From the NCBI RefSeq assembly GCF_000517425.1, contig NZ_CP006569.1:1426001-1490000 (forward strand): a DNA stretch of 64,000 nt, given 5' to 3'. The first letter of the stretch is position 1. Each line of letters starts with the position of its first letter. The translations under genes and the position numbers were made by a program. Of this stretch, positions 26,808-36,959 are shown in pieces. The notes beneath the pieces are model-generated. The model searched no databases, was not told the origin of the DNA, and saw only the letters and a list, made by a program, of their open reading frames with translations. The stretch is from Sodalis praecaptivus (lineage in GTDB: Bacteria; Pseudomonadota; Gammaproteobacteria; Enterobacterales; Enterobacteriaceae).

Positions 26808-28063
26808 TCAACTGCATCGAGCCGGCTCGCTTGCAGAGGTGGCAGGGGTCAATGGTTTGTTGGAGAAAAAGAAAAATATCACGATCGTGATGATGACACG
26901 CTGGAGTGAAGTGCTATTCAGCCCATCAAGATAATCAGCATACCATTGCATCAATTCTCTTCGCTTATCGAGATATTGTGCAGGGTTGTATATGCCTCGG
27001 ATGTTGTTGCTTTCTGAGTGAGCTAACTGGCGCTCAATGGCATCTTTAGGCCATCCATTCTCGTTTAGTAGCGTGCTGAGTAGGAGTCGGAAAACATGCC
27101 CGCTTGCAATCCCTTAATAACCTAAAGGACGAATAACAAGCAAAACGGCATTTCCGCTGATAGATTTCTTCTTATCGTTCTTACCAGGAAACACTAATGC
27201 CGAAATTTCTGTTATTGGTCTCAATATTTTCAGAATCGCAATAACCTGAGCTGACATGGGTACGACGTGTCTACGTCACCCCTTCATGACTTCGGCATCG
27301 ATAGTCATCATCCTGTTGGTAAAATCGACGTAGCCCCATTTCATACTGCGCAATTCATTAATACGCAAAACGGTATAGTGAAGCACTTGTGTAGCTGACC
27401 TTGAAACTGTGCTACCCAAATAGGGCGATAATGCTTTGTTGAAATCAGGATTTGTTTTACTTGCAAAAAGGAATAATTACTTTTCCGGTAACCCTTCATT
27501 GCGTCAGCCAGATCGGGGGCAGGATGGTATTTGGCTCTGCCCGTAATAACTGCATACCTAAAAACTTCCCCGCATCTTCTCCTGGCCTTAGTTGCCCTCT
27601 CCATTGCGCCACGGTCCTCGAACCTACGGATCACCCTTAGCAAAACTAAAGGATCAATCCCGTTATGCGCATATGGGCTATGGATGGGAGAATGTCATCA
27701 GTGAACATGCACTTTAGCTCAAGAGCAAAGCCATATGACCATACCCGCATCTTATGCTCATACCATTCTTGATATATCGAAGCAAAATTCTCTTTTTCGG
27801 CAACATCCTTTTTTTCTTGATATCTGGCTGATGCCTGCGCACAAATCTCGCTTTGCCTGAAAAGCTGCGCCCCTTGTTTCAGACGAACTGACTTCAGGAT
27901 ACTTACTTACAGTATAAGTTTTTTCTCTGCCACCCAGTTGATAAAGCAGCTGTCAGACTTTGTTACCGCTAGCCGGCACGTAGAGATAGAGACTGCTACC
28001 ATCTCAAATCCGGTAGGGCTTCTCTTTAGGTTTGGCCGTTTCAATCTGTTTGATGGTGAGCAT
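26808..28063 (-). pseudogene. P4-type tyrosine recombinase (integrase), decayed
   Basis: Pieces of one integrase run down the minus strand. ATG at 28063 gives MLTIKQIETAKPKEKPYRI, then a stop, then GSSLYLYVPASGNKV and a stop. Next come EKTYTVSKYPEVS, EWYEHKMRVWSYGFALELK-like sequence, RFEDRGAMERATKARRRCGE (27643-27341 frame) and RSMKWGYVDFTNRMMTIDAEVMKG. The last piece is NENGWPKDAIERQLAHSESN, ending near YADYLDGL. The order and content match P4-family integrases of about 400 residues. Several stops and frame changes make it inactive. It starts 137 bases past the 3' end of tRNA-Arg, the usual place for an integrase beside attL. Confidence 0.88.
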
Positions 28064-28199
28064 TGGGTAAAAATCATTTACCCAAAACTAAGCGTGGCGG
28101 TCAACGAACGGTAGTGAACTGTTGCAAACGATAAGTTGCGGCGTAAGCGCGATAGAGGGAGGCTTTGGGGACTGTTACGTACTTTTGCGGGCTGTGTAA

Positions 28200-28274
28200 T
28201 GGTGTCCCCGACAGGAATCGAACCTGTAACTAGCCCTTAGGAGGGGCTTGTTATATCCGTTTAACTACGGAGAC
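28200..28274 (-). tRNA. argW: tRNA-Arg (anticodon CCU)
   Basis: On the minus strand a 75-nt tRNA runs from GTCTCCG to an encoded ACCA end. Acceptor halves GTCTCCG and CGGGGAC pair (one G-U), the anticodon arm is AGCCCCTCCTAAGGGCT with CCT, and the T arm is CAGGTTCGATTCCTG. It matches E. coli argW, a known integration site for P4-type elements such as CPS-53, which fits the integrase pseudogene next to its 3' end. Confidence 0.95.
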
Positions 28275-28601
28275 ACGTCGAGCGGCGGCCAGTATAGCCT
28301 ATCTGGACCCGGAAATAAGCACCCGGCGGCGCGTTTGCTCAATTCATGGTCAAAGCGCGGCGTTACCCGCCTCATGGCGAGAAACCTGTAAGCTTGCGAC
28401 GGTATCCAGGCCGCTGGCGCGGGGGAAACCGCGACGACGTAGCGCTGAACGCAGCGGCGTGTTATCGCAACACGCGCCAGAGAGGGGCTGACGTTGACGC
28501 GCGACGCGTGCCTCAGCCGGCCGAGGGGCATCGCGCGCGCTGCGCGACTCAAGCCGTGGGCGTCACGCGAAGGGCCTGCCGCGGTGCCGAGGGGGCAGGG
28601 G
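28275..28601 (-). other. GC-rich spacer between argW and yfdC
   Basis: About 330 bases with only shadow-like frames. The GC-rich composition matches core DNA rather than the AT-rich island on the other side of the tRNA. No terminator with a T tract was seen for yfdC. Confidence 0.45.
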
Positions 28602-29576
28602 CTAATCTTGCTTGGCGGAGGCTGTTTTATTGCCGCTGGCGGCAGATGTCCGCCGGTGATGGCTCAAGTCGTTGCGTATTTGGGCGTGGCTTATCAACGC
28701 GAAAATAAATGTACCGCCAACGATATTGCCCGCCAGCGTGGGCAGTGCGAACGGATAGAAAAATTGCCACCACGGGATATCGCCGTTGAAGACCAGATAC
28801 AGGATTTCGACCGATCCCACCACGATATGGGTCAAATTGCCGATGCCCATTAAGTAGGTCATCAGGATAATGATGAGTAACTTATTGTGTTTTGCCGAGG
28901 GCATCATCCAGACCAGCGATGCGATGATCCAGCCGGAGATAATGGCGTTGCAAAACATCTCCCCAGGGGTGTTGGCCATCACCTCTTGGGAGAGCGAGAC
29001 AAAAGCCGCGCGCGTAGCGCTGTCAAACACCGGCAGGTGAATAAAGGCGAAAGCCATCAACGCCGTGCCTATCAGGTTGCCTACCAGCACCACGCCCCAA
29101 AGCCGCATCAGAATAGCAAAATTATGGCGGGTCGGTTTGTGCATAAACGGCAGCACGGCGGTCAAGGTGTTCTCCGTGAATAGCTGCTGGCGCGCCATAA
29201 TGACAATCACAAAACCAATGGTGTAGCCCAGATTTTCGACAAAAAAACCGATCGCGCCTTCAGGGAGCCGCGCATGAAAAATGCCTTTTGCCATTAGCGA
29301 GGCGCCCATCGACAGGCCGGCCGCCAGGGCGGACCACCCTAATGCCAGACTGTCACGTTCAAGCTCTTTCTCTCCTTCCTGGCGGATCTCTTCATGTACC
29401 GCGGCGGCGGGGGAAGGAAGGTTCTCCTCCTCCACCTCAATGTCGGTTCCTTCTTCATTCTCCTGGCTTTCGACTTCATGGTCTTTGCCGACGGCGTGGG
29501 AAAGCGCGTCGTCCCGATGCGGGCCAGGGGCATTTTGCTGAGGGGCGACAAGATTTTTTTCGCGTTTCTGGTGCAT
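28602..29576 (-). CDS. yfdC: Formate/nitrite transporter family protein YfdC
   Basis: This 324-residue member of the FNT channel family (E. coli YfdC about 310) has an acidic hydrophilic N-terminal tail of about 75 residues. Six predicted TM helices with FNT-type motifs (ANTPGEMFCNAIISGW, GIGNLTHIVVGSVE) follow. E. coli YfdC is a predicted inner-membrane transporter of unknown substrate. It adjoins argW as in E. coli. In E. coli mlaA comes next; here the ccm operon intervenes. It is divergent from ccmA across 283 bases, which must hold both promoters. Confidence 0.93.
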   Translation of the reverse strand: MHQKREKNLVAPQQNAPGPHRDDALSHAVGKDHEVESQENEEGTDIEVEEENLPSPAAAVHEEIRQEGEKELERDSLALGWSALAAGLSMGASLMAKGIFHARLPEGAIGFFVENLGYTIGFVIVIMARQQLFTENTLTAVLPFMHKPTRHNFAILMRLWGVVLVGNLIGTALMAFAFIHLPVFDSATRAAFVSLSQEVMANTPGEMFCNAIISGWIIASLVWMMPSAKHNKLLIIILMTYLMGIGNLTHIVVGSVEILYLVFNGDIPWWQFFYPFALPTLAGNIVGGTFIFALISHAQIRNDLSHHRRTSAASGNKTASAKQD

Positions 29577-29859
29577 AAATGGGTCTCTTTAGCAGCGGCG
29601 AGGATAGCAAACCTCATAAGCGTAGCGGTTAGGGCGCAATCAGTCGCGTGCGTGCGGTGAGGGCGTCGAAAAAAATATGTCCCGCTATAATTTGGGGTTA
29701 ATGAGTAACAAAATTTTAACGTTACTGGTTTTTCATGCGTTTTATTGATCTAATACAGGCTTTCGATAATAGGCAGGCGGGTAGCGTCGGCGACGGCCTT
29801 TTTCCTGTGGCGCCCCGTGTTATGATGCGGGCCATTGTTAATAAAGAGTTTAATTTCTA

Positions 29860-30498
29860 ATGCTGGCAATCCACAATCTGGCCTGTGTCCGCGATGATCG
29901 CCCCTTATTTAGCGGATTGAACGATGAGATCGGTCCCGGTGATTGGGTGCAAATAGAGGGCGCGAACGGCGCCGGCAAAACATCGCTGCTGCGGATCCTG
30001 GCCGGTCTGGCGCCGCCGGATGACGGCGAGATCCGCTGGCGCCAGCGCCCGCTGCGTCAGTGCCGGAGCGACTATTATCGTGAGCTGCTATATATCGGCC
30101 ATCAGGCGGGCATTAAGGCCGCCCTGACGCCGTGGGAAAATCTGCTATTTTATCAAGGCATCAATGGAGCGCGACATGACGCCGACATCGGGCGGGCGCT
30201 TGAGCAGGTTGGGTTGTTGGGCTATGAAGATGTGCGCGCGGCGGGGTTATCGGCGGGGCAGCAGCGGCGTATCGCCTTGGCTAGGCTATGGTTGACGCCG
30301 GGGACGCTTTGGATCCTGGATGAGCCGCTCACGGCGCTCGACCTTCAGGGGGCCAAGGCGTTGACCAGGCAGTTTGAGCAGCATTGCGCCGCGGGCGGCA
30401 TGGTGATTCTGACCACCCATCAACCGTTGCCGCCCTCGGCGTGCCGGGTACGTAAGATAGCGTTGGACAGGGCGGAGACGGCGTCATGTTCTGGTTAG
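29860..30498 (+). CDS. ccmA: Haem exporter ATP-binding subunit CcmA
   Basis: This 212-residue ABC ATPase of the CcmABCD complex drives release of haem-loaded CcmE during cytochrome c maturation. Walker A is GANGAGKTS (residues 34-42), the signature is LSAGQQRR, Walker B is LWILDEP and the H-loop is TTH. It is the first gene of an uninterrupted ccmABCDEFGHI run. The ATG at 29860 follows AAAGAG by about 12 bases. It overlaps ccmB by 13 bases. Confidence 0.95.
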   Translation: MLAIHNLACVRDDRPLFSGLNDEIGPGDWVQIEGANGAGKTSLLRILAGLAPPDDGEIRWRQRPLRQCRSDYYRELLYIGHQAGIKAALTPWENLLFYQGINGARHDADIGRALEQVGLLGYEDVRAAGLSAGQQRRIALARLWLTPGTLWILDEPLTALDLQGAKALTRQFEQHCAAGGMVILTTHQPLPPSACRVRKIALDRAETASCSG

Positions 30499-31145
30499 TG
30501 TTGCGCCGTGAGCTGCGGCTGGCGTGGCGCCATGGCAATGAGCTGGCGAATCCGCTGTGGTTCTTTCTTATTGTCATTACGTTATTTCCTTTGGGAATCG
30601 GGCCGGAGCCGGCGTTGCTCAAACGTATCGCGCCGGGCGTCATTTGGGTGGCGGCGCTATTGGCCTGTCTGCTCTCCCTTGAACGGTTGTTCCGCGACGA
30701 TGCGCAGGACGGCTCGCTGGATCAATTGCTGTTATTGCCGGCGCCGTTGCCGCTTACGGTACTGGGTAAAGTCTGTGCCCATTGGCTGGTCACCGGCCTG
30801 CCTCTGTTGTTGATGTCTCCGCTGGCGGCGCTGTTGTTGTCGCTTGACCTGGCTACCTGGTGCGCCCTGGCGCTGTCGCTGCTCTTGGGGACGCCGACGC
30901 TGAGTTTGCTCGGCGCGATAGGGGTGGCGTTAACGCTGGGCGCGCGCCGCGGCGGGGTGTTGCTCAGTTTACTGCTGCTGCCGCTGTTTATCCCGGTGCT
31001 GATTTTTGCGACCGCCGCCGTGGACAATGCCGCGTCAGGGTTGCCCGTGGACGGCTATCTGGCGGTGCTGGGGGCGTTGCTTGCCGGCAGCGTAACCCTG
31101 GCGCCGTTCGCTACCGCCGCGGCGTTGCGGTTCGGCGCGCCGTGA
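30486..31145 (+). CDS. ccmB: Haem exporter membrane subunit CcmB
   Basis: This 219-residue inner-membrane protein has six predicted TM helices, the permease partner of CcmA. Conserved family segments include ERLFRDDAQDGSLDQLLL near residue 60 and PLTVLGKVCAHWLVTGLPLL. The start overlaps the end of ccmA by 13 bases, suggesting translational coupling. It is followed by 84 bases before ccmC, the only sizeable gap in the operon. Confidence 0.95.
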   Translation: MFWLVLRRELRLAWRHGNELANPLWFFLIVITLFPLGIGPEPALLKRIAPGVIWVAALLACLLSLERLFRDDAQDGSLDQLLLLPAPLPLTVLGKVCAHWLVTGLPLLLMSPLAALLLSLDLATWCALALSLLLGTPTLSLLGAIGVALTLGARRGGVLLSLLLLPLFIPVLIFATAAVDNAASGLPVDGYLAVLGALLAGSVTLAPFATAAALRFGAP

Positions 31146-31229
31146 TGGCCGGCGGACCTTGCAAGTCACCTTATTATGCCGATACCCCGGACAAGGGGTT
31201 TGCCTTGTTAATTGTGAGCAATAATTATC

Positions 31230-31967
31230 ATGTGGAAAGTGCTTCATCAGTGGGCCAAACCGGAACGGCTATACCAAATTTGCGGGTGGTGTCTGCCCGG
31301 GCTTGCCCTTGCCGCGGCCATCACGTTGCTGCTTGGCTGGGTCTGGGGCTTTGGCTTTGCGCCGCCAGATTATCAGCAGGGTGACAGCGTGCGTATTATG
31401 TATTTGCACGTGCCGGCCGCGATGGGATCGATGGGCATATATGTCGCTATGGCGATAGCCGCCTTTATCGGTCTGGTATGGCAAATGAAAATGGCCGATT
31501 TGGCGGCGGCGGCAATGGCGCCGGTGGGGGCGGTGTTTACCTTTATCGCGCTGGTAACGGGATCCGCCTGGGGCAAACCCATGTGGGGGGCCTGGTGGGT
31601 ATGGGATGCGCGCCTTACCTCGGAGTTGGTGCTGCTGTTTTTGTATTTGGGCGTGATGGCGTTGTATCACGCCTTCGACGATCGCCGTACCGCCGGCCGC
31701 GCCGCCGGCATCCTGATCCTGGTCGGGGTCGTCAATATTCCCATCATTCATTTTTCGGTGCAGTGGTGGAATACCCTGCATCAGGGCTCCACCGACATGC
31801 AGCAAACCATTGATCCCAGCATGCGAACGCCGCTGCGTTGGGCCATTGTCGGCTATCTGTTGCTGTTCATTACCGTGACGCTGATGCGTTTACGCACGCT
31901 GATTTTATTCCAGGAGCGTAAACGTCCTTGGGCCATCGCGCTGGCGCATAAGGAGCGTAGGCGATGA
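31230..31967 (+). CDS. ccmC: Haem handling protein CcmC
   Basis: This 245-residue membrane protein loads haem onto CcmE in the periplasm. The tryptophan-rich WWD motif reads [16 protein letters not shown]. The two conserved periplasmic haem-ligand histidines lie in [10 protein letters not shown] and [13 protein letters not shown]. Six TM helices are predicted. It ends in an ATGA overlap with ccmD. The gene appears intact with the usual E. coli length. Confidence 0.96.
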   Translation: MWKVLHQWAKPERLYQICGWCLPGLALAAAITLLLGWVWGFGFAPPDYQQGDSVRIMYLHVPAAMGSMGIYVAMAIAAFIGLVWQMKMADLAAAAMAPVGAVFTFIALVTGSAWGKPMWGAWWVWDARLTSELVLLFLYLGVMALYHAFDDRRTAGRAAGILILVGVVNIPIIHFSVQWWNTLHQGSTDMQQTIDPSMRTPLRWAIVGYLLLFITVTLMRLRTLILFQERKRPWAIALAHKERRR

Positions 31968-32197
31968 ACGCGGCATTTTCTTCCTGGCCGGCCTTTCTGG
32001 TGATGGGCGGCTACGCCTTTTACGTTTGGCTAGCGGTCGCCGTCACGCTGCTATCGCTGGCGGCGTTGCTGGGACATACCCTGGTGGCGCGCCGCCAACT
32101 GCTGCGCGCCATCCGTCGGCAGCAGGCGCGCGCCGAACGGAGGCGACAGGGCGCCCTGCGCGCTACGCCGGCGATCCCCCCGGAGAAAGTTCAGTGA
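31964..32197 (+). CDS. ccmD: Haem exporter accessory protein CcmD
   Basis: This 77-residue small membrane protein has one TM helix (about residues 18-42) preceded by the conserved MGGYAFYVW and followed by a basic tail. It belongs to the CcmABCD complex and is needed for release of holo-CcmE. It overlaps ccmC (ATGA) and ccmE (GTGA), so translation is coupled on both sides. Confidence 0.93.
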   Translation: MNAAFSSWPAFLVMGGYAFYVWLAVAVTLLSLAALLGHTLVARRQLLRAIRRQQARAERRRQGALRATPAIPPEKVQ

Positions 32198-32733
32198 ACC
32201 CACGTCGTAAAAGCCGCCTCTATCTGGCGATGGTGGTCGTTTTCGGAGCGGCGGTGACGCTGGCTCTTACGCTGTACGCGCTGCGCGCCAATATTGATCT
32301 GTTTTATACGCCTAGCGAAATTCTCGGCGGTAAAGGGGAAGATCACCAGTTACCTCACGTCGGCCAGCGCTTGCGTATCGGCGGTATGGTCATGCCCGGC
32401 AGCGTAAAACGCGATCCGCAAACCTTGCAGGTGACCTTCAAAATTTATGATGCCGCCGGCGCCGTGGCGGTCAGCTATGTCGGTATTTTGCCCGATCTAT
32501 TTCGTGAAGGGCAGGGGGTAGTGGCGCAGGGCATCCTGGCGCCGGGGAATAGGGTGGAGGCCCGGGAAGTGCTGGCGAAACATGATGAAAAATATACCCC
32601 GCCGGAAGTGGCCAGCGCCATGTCCCCGGCCCGTCGGCCGGCGGCGCTGTTGACGGCGGCCGCGCCGCCCGCCGCGAGGGACGCCAGCGGCGCCCCCCTT
32701 CGATCGCCGGCGCAGAGCGGGGAGCAGCCATGA
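32194..32733 (+). CDS. ccmE: Periplasmic haem chaperone CcmE
   Basis: This 179-residue haem chaperone is anchored by an N-terminal TM helix (about 9-29), with an OB-fold periplasmic domain. The covalent haem-binding His130 is in [13 protein letters not shown], the same position as in E. coli. The start is GTG at 32194, overlapping the ccmD stop (GTGA); it gives the family N-terminus NPRRKSRL. The C-terminal tail after residue 140 is long, alanine/proline-rich and variable. It overlaps ccmF by four bases. Confidence 0.95.
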   Translation: MNPRRKSRLYLAMVVVFGAAVTLALTLYALRANIDLFYTPSEILGGKGEDHQLPHVGQRLRIGGMVMPGSVKRDPQTLQVTFKIYDAAGAVAVSYVGILPDLFREGQGVVAQGILAPGNRVEAREVLAKHDEKYTPPEVASAMSPARRPAALLTAAAPPAARDASGAPLRSPAQSGEQP

Positions 32734-34697
32734 TCCCGGAACTCGGCAATTTTCTCCTGTGCCTCGGCACCGGCCTGGCGCTGCTGCTAAGCATCTATCC
32801 TCTGTGGGGCGCCAGCCGACAGGATGCGCGCATGATGGCGGTGGCGCGGCCTTTGACCTACGGCGTGTTTCTTTCCCTCGCCGGCGCCTTTGTCTGTCTG
32901 GTTCAGGCGTTCATCGTTAACGATTTTACCGTCGCCTATGTGGTGAACAACTCGAACAGCAGCCTGCCCCTTTACTACCGTATCGCCGCCACCTGGGGCG
33001 CGCATGAGGGTTCGCTGCTGTTGTGGGTGCTATTGCTGAGCGTCTGGATGCTGGCGGTGGCGCGGTTTAGCCGCAACATGCCGGCGGAAGCCGTTGCGCG
33101 GGTGCTGGCGGTAATGGGGATGATCGCCTGCGGTTTTCTCGCCTTTATTCTGCTGACTTCTAACCCGTTTCGCCGTACGCTGCCGGATTTTCCCATTGAT
33201 GGGCACGACCTTAATCCCGTATTGCAGGACATCGGTCTGATTTTCCATCCACCTTTACTCTATATGGGCTACGTGGGGTTTTCAGTGGCGTTTGCCTTTG
33301 CCATCGCGTCATTGATTGCCGGCCGTTTAGACACGGCCTGGGCGCGCTGGTCGCGCCCCTGGACGCTGGCGGCATGGATTTTCCTCACCATCGGCATCGT
33401 ACTCGGCTCCGCCTGGGCCTATTATGAACTCGGCTGGGGCGGCTGGTGGTTTTGGGATCCGGTGGAGAATGCCTCGCTGATGCCCTGGTTGACCGGTACC
33501 GCCCTGTTGCACTCGCTGGCGGTCACCGAAAAGCGCGGGACGTTTAAAGCCTGGACGGTACTGCTGGCCATTGCCGCCTTCTCTTTATGCTTACTGGGGA
33601 CGTTCCTGGTGCGATCCGGGGTGTTGGTCTCAGTGCATGCTTTCGCGTCGGACCCGGCGCGCGGGATGGTGATTCTGGCCTTTTTGGTGTTGGTCATCGG
33701 CGGTTCACTGCTGCTGTACGCCATCAAAGGGGGGCAGGTTCGCAGCCGCGCGCAAAACGATGTGTTTTCACGCGAGACCTTCTTGCTGGGCAATAATATT
33801 TTGCTAATGGCCGCCATGCTGGTGGTGCTGCTCGGCACGCTGCTGCCGCTGGTGCATAAAGAGCTGGGCATGGGCAGTATCTCTATCGGCGAACCCTTTT
33901 TCAACAGGTTGTTTACCTGGCTTATGGCGCCGATGGCGCTCCTGCTCGGGATTGGCCCGCTGGTGCGCTGGCGGCGCGATGAGGCGCGAAAGCTGCTTAA
34001 ACGTCTGCTGCTGGCGATGGTTGCCACCCTGATATTGTCCATCCTGCTGCCTTGGGCGCTAGAGGACGATATCCGCGGTATGACGGTGGTGGGACTGATG
34101 ATGTCGCTCTGGGTGATTATCCTGACGCTGCTGGAGCTGCACGAGCGCGCCACCCATCGGCACGGTTTCTGGCGCGGTCTCAGGCATTTGACCCGCAGCC
34201 ATTGGGGCATGGTGCTCGGCCATCTGGGCGTGGCGGTGACGGTAATCGGCATCGCCTTCAGCCAGAATTACAGCGTGGAGCGCGATGTGCGTATGCGTCC
34301 CGGCGACAGCGCGACTATCCGCGATTATCAGTTCGTTTTCCGCCGGTTGGAGACGCTGCGCGGGCCGAATTATACCGGTGCCGCGGCGGTCATTGACGTC
34401 AGCCGCCGCGGTCGGCCGGAAGGGACGCTACAGGCAGAGAAACGCTTTTATACCGTCGCGCGCGCCGTGATGACCGAAGCGGCGATAAGCGGCGGCATCA
34501 CCCGCGATCTGTATGCGGCGTTGGGCGAGGAGCTTGACGGCGGGGCCTGGGCCGTGCGCCTCTATTACAAGCCGTTCGTGCGCTGGATTTGGCTGGGCGG
34601 ATTATTTATGGTCGCCGGCGGTATTTGCTGTTTGTTGGACCCGCGCTATCGGGCGGGTAAAAAGGCCCGTCTGACGGGAAGCGGGGCGCCCGTATGA
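32730..34697 (+). CDS. ccmF: Cytochrome c haem lyase subunit CcmF
   Basis: This 655-residue polytopic membrane protein transfers haem from CcmE to apocytochrome c together with CcmH/I. The WWD motif is [19 protein letters not shown]. Conserved histidines lie in [10 protein letters not shown]-adjacent FHPP, in WGAHEGS and in the HSLAV region. Many TM helices are predicted. Length agrees with E. coli CcmF (about 647). It overlaps ccmE and ccmG by four bases each. Confidence 0.96.
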   Translation: MIPELGNFLLCLGTGLALLLSIYPLWGASRQDARMMAVARPLTYGVFLSLAGAFVCLVQAFIVNDFTVAYVVNNSNSSLPLYYRIAATWGAHEGSLLLWVLLLSVWMLAVARFSRNMPAEAVARVLAVMGMIACGFLAFILLTSNPFRRTLPDFPIDGHDLNPVLQDIGLIFHPPLLYMGYVGFSVAFAFAIASLIAGRLDTAWARWSRPWTLAAWIFLTIGIVLGSAWAYYELGWGGWWFWDPVENASLMPWLTGTALLHSLAVTEKRGTFKAWTVLLAIAAFSLCLLGTFLVRSGVLVSVHAFASDPARGMVILAFLVLVIGGSLLLYAIKGGQVRSRAQNDVFSRETFLLGNNILLMAAMLVVLLGTLLPLVHKELGMGSISIGEPFFNRLFTWLMAPMALLLGIGPLVRWRRDEARKLLKRLLLAMVATLILSILLPWALEDDIRGMTVVGLMMSLWVIILTLLELHERATHRHGFWRGLRHLTRSHWGMVLGHLGVAVTVIGIAFSQNYSVERDVRMRPGDSATIRDYQFVFRRLETLRGPNYTGAAAVIDVSRRGRPEGTLQAEKRFYTVARAVMTEAAISGGITRDLYAALGEELDGGAWAVRLYYKPFVRWIWLGGLFMVAGGICCLLDPRYRAGKKARLTGSGAPV

Positions 34698-35248
34698 GCC
34701 GCAAGCTGCTGTTTGTGCCTTTAGCGCTGTTTTTGCTGTTGACGCTCGCTTTCACCGTGCAGCTGACGCGCAGCGCCCACGGCGACGATCCCACGCGCCT
34801 GGAGTCGGCGTTGATAGGAAAACCGCTACCGGCCATGACCCTGGCGTCTTTGGCAAACCCGAGTAAAACCTACGATCAAGCGCTGCTGCGCGACGGGCGT
34901 CCCTGGCTGCTTAATGTCTGGGCCACCTGGTGTCCCACCTGTCGCGCCGAGCATCAATTTCTTAACGGCCTCGCCGCGCGGGGCGTGCGGATCCTCGGCA
35001 TCAATTACAAAGACAGTCGCCCGCAGGCCTTGGCCTGGCTGAACACGCTCGGCAACCCCTACACCCTAAACGTGATCGACGGCGACGGAATGCTTGGTCT
35101 GGATCTTGGGGTGTATGGCGCGCCAGAAACCTTTCTTATCGATGGGCAGGGGATTGTGCGCTATCGTCACGCCGGCGATATGAACGACCGGGTCTGGCGG
35201 CAGGAGGTTGCGCCGCTCTACCGCCAGTATGGCGGGGGAAAAGAATGA
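34694..35248 (+). CDS. ccmG: Thiol:disulfide oxidoreductase CcmG (DsbE)
   Basis: This 184-residue thioredoxin-fold protein is anchored by an N-terminal TM helix. It keeps apocytochrome cysteines reduced. The active-site WCPTC motif is in WATWCPTCRAEH, and GAPETFLID carries the cis-proline loop of the family. It overlaps ccmF and ccmH by four bases each, consistent with one coupled operon. Confidence 0.95.
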   Translation: MSRKLLFVPLALFLLLTLAFTVQLTRSAHGDDPTRLESALIGKPLPAMTLASLANPSKTYDQALLRDGRPWLLNVWATWCPTCRAEHQFLNGLAARGVRILGINYKDSRPQALAWLNTLGNPYTLNVIDGDGMLGLDLGVYGAPETFLIDGQGIVRYRHAGDMNDRVWRQEVAPLYRQYGGGKE

Positions 35249-35715
35249 TGCGCGCAGCAATTTTGGCGGTGTTGGGCGGCCTGCTGCTGAGCGCTTACGC
35301 TGCGGCGGCGGTTGATATTCATCAATTTAGCAGCGTGGCGCAAGAACAGCAGTACCGCGAGTTGATAGGCGAATTACGCTGTCCGAAATGCCAGAATACC
35401 AGCATCGCCGATTCAAATGCCGTCATCGCCGGCGATATGCGCGATAAAGTTTATCACTTGATGCTGCAAGGCCAGAGTAAGCAACAAATCATCGACTATA
35501 TGGTGGCGCGCTACGGCCGTTTCGTCACCTATACGCCGCCGCTAAATCCGCTTACGCTCTTGCTGTGGCTGGTGCCGTTGCTGTTTGTGGCGGGAGGGGC
35601 GACGATAGTCATCGCTTCGGCCGCCCGCCGCAAGCCCGCCATCAGCGCGCTGTCGTCGGCGCAACGGCAGCGTTTGGCGCGATTAATTCCGCCTGCCGAT
35701 AGGGATGCGCCATGA
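35245..35715 (+). CDS. ccmH: Cytochrome c maturation protein CcmH (CcmL/NrfF-like part)
   Basis: This 156-residue protein has a signal peptide, a periplasmic three-helix domain with the redox motif LRCPKCQNTSIADSN (CxxC) and a C-terminal TM helix (about 105-125). It handles the CXXCH site of apocytochrome c with CcmG and CcmF. In E. coli this domain is fused to the TPR part in one CcmH protein. Here the frame ends and the TPR part is a separate gene starting in the same four bases (ATGA). Confidence 0.94.
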   Translation: MMRAAILAVLGGLLLSAYAAAAVDIHQFSSVAQEQQYRELIGELRCPKCQNTSIADSNAVIAGDMRDKVYHLMLQGQSKQQIIDYMVARYGRFVTYTPPLNPLTLLLWLVPLLFVAGGATIVIASAARRKPAISALSSAQRQRLARLIPPADRDAP

Positions 35716-36926
35716 TAGCTTTCCTTCTTCTGGCCGTCCTGCTATTGCTGCTGGCCTGCGCGCTTTTCGTGCTACCGGCGCTGCGCTATCGCGGTGAAAC
35801 CGAAACCGTTAGCCGCGATCAACTCAACAAGCGCTTCTATCAGCGCCGGCTCCACGAGCTGGCCCACGACGAGCGCGAGGGGGTGGTGAGCGAACGGGCG
35901 CGACACATCGAGGATTTGCAGCGTGCGCTGCTAACGGATATTCCGGCGGCGGCGCCGCCGCCGCGGTCCCCGCTGCCGCGTTGGGTGCTTATCCCGGGGG
36001 TGGTGGTGCTGTTGGCGGTGGCGCTGGGGCTGCATGGCCTGACCGGCGGTGCGAGTCAGGTACTACGCTGGCGGCAGACGGTAAACGAATTTCCGGCGCT
36101 GCGCGCGCGGGTCTTAACTACCCAAGGGCCACCCTTAAGTGCCGAGGCGCTTAGCCGTTTCGCCGTCGGTCTGCGCGCCGAGCTGCAACAGCATCCGGCG
36201 AACAAACAGAACTGGCTGATCCTCGGCCGTCTCGGCGTGGTGCTCAATAACGCCGATATGGCGACCCAGGCGTTCGCTAAGGCCTGGCGCCTGGCGCCGG
36301 GGGATGATGCCATCGCGCTGGATTACGCCTCGGTGCTGACCCGTTCCGCTGATCCGGGGGACAACGGCGCGGGCAATCGGCTGCTGCGTGAGATTACCGC
36401 TAAACAACCGCATAACCTACAGGCGCTGGATTTACTGGCGCTGAATGAATATCAGCAAGGCCATGATGCCCAAGCGATCGCGCTGTGGCGCGAGGTGCTG
36501 GGGCGCCTGCCGGCCGCCGACCCTCGCGCTGACGCCCTCCGGCAGCACATTGAGCAGGCCAAGGCGCAGGGCGGGCTGGAGCAGGGCGCTTTGAGGGTTG
36601 TCGTTACCCTATCGCCGGCCGCCGCGGCCGCGTTGCCCCCCAGCGGGACGCTATTTATTTCCGTCAGCGATGGACAAAGTCCAATACCTGTAGCGGTAAA
36701 ACCTTTGCCGATGAGTCGCTTTCCGTTATCGTTATCGCTCGACGATAGCAATGCCATGATCCCCGAACGTTTGCTTTCCGCCCAGCGGCAGGTAAAAGTA
36801 CGGGTCCGACTGGCGCGCGACGGCACCGCACAACCGCAACGCGGTGACTGGTTCGGCGAAAGTACGACGCAGCCATTTAACGGTAACGGCCGGGTAGCGG
36901 TTGAGATAGACCAGCAGCTTCCCTAG
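35712..36926 (+). CDS. ccmI: Cytochrome c maturation TPR protein CcmI
   Basis: This 404-residue protein has an N-terminal two-helix membrane region (helices near 1-20 and 90-110) and a periplasmic TPR domain (about 150-290) that holds apocytochrome c. A C-terminal domain, conserved in the CcmI family, begins near 300 (ALRVVVTLSPAAAA). It corresponds to the C-terminal half of E. coli CcmH with extra sequence. It is the last gene of the operon; mlaA begins 34 bases later with its own site. Confidence 0.92.
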   Translation: MIAFLLLAVLLLLLACALFVLPALRYRGETETVSRDQLNKRFYQRRLHELAHDEREGVVSERARHIEDLQRALLTDIPAAAPPPRSPLPRWVLIPGVVVLLAVALGLHGLTGGASQVLRWRQTVNEFPALRARVLTTQGPPLSAEALSRFAVGLRAELQQHPANKQNWLILGRLGVVLNNADMATQAFAKAWRLAPGDDAIALDYASVLTRSADPGDNGAGNRLLREITAKQPHNLQALDLLALNEYQQGHDAQAIALWREVLGRLPAADPRADALRQHIEQAKAQGGLEQGALRVVVTLSPAAAAALPPSGTLFISVSDGQSPIPVAVKPLPMSRFPLSLSLDDSNAMIPERLLSAQRQVKVRVRLARDGTAQPQRGDWFGESTTQPFNGNGRVAVEIDQQLP

Positions 36927-36959
36927 CGATGGCATAAGAAAATACAACGGAGTTTTATA

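Noticed and set aside
28346-28853. Plus-strand frames of about 120 codons near argW and yfdC
   Set aside because: They are arginine-rich, partly antisense to yfdC, and have no similarity or start signals.
29680-29859. An FNR site upstream of ccmA
   Set aside because: TTGATCTAATACA near 29742 matches only one half of the TTGAT-N4-ATCAA consensus, too weak to report.
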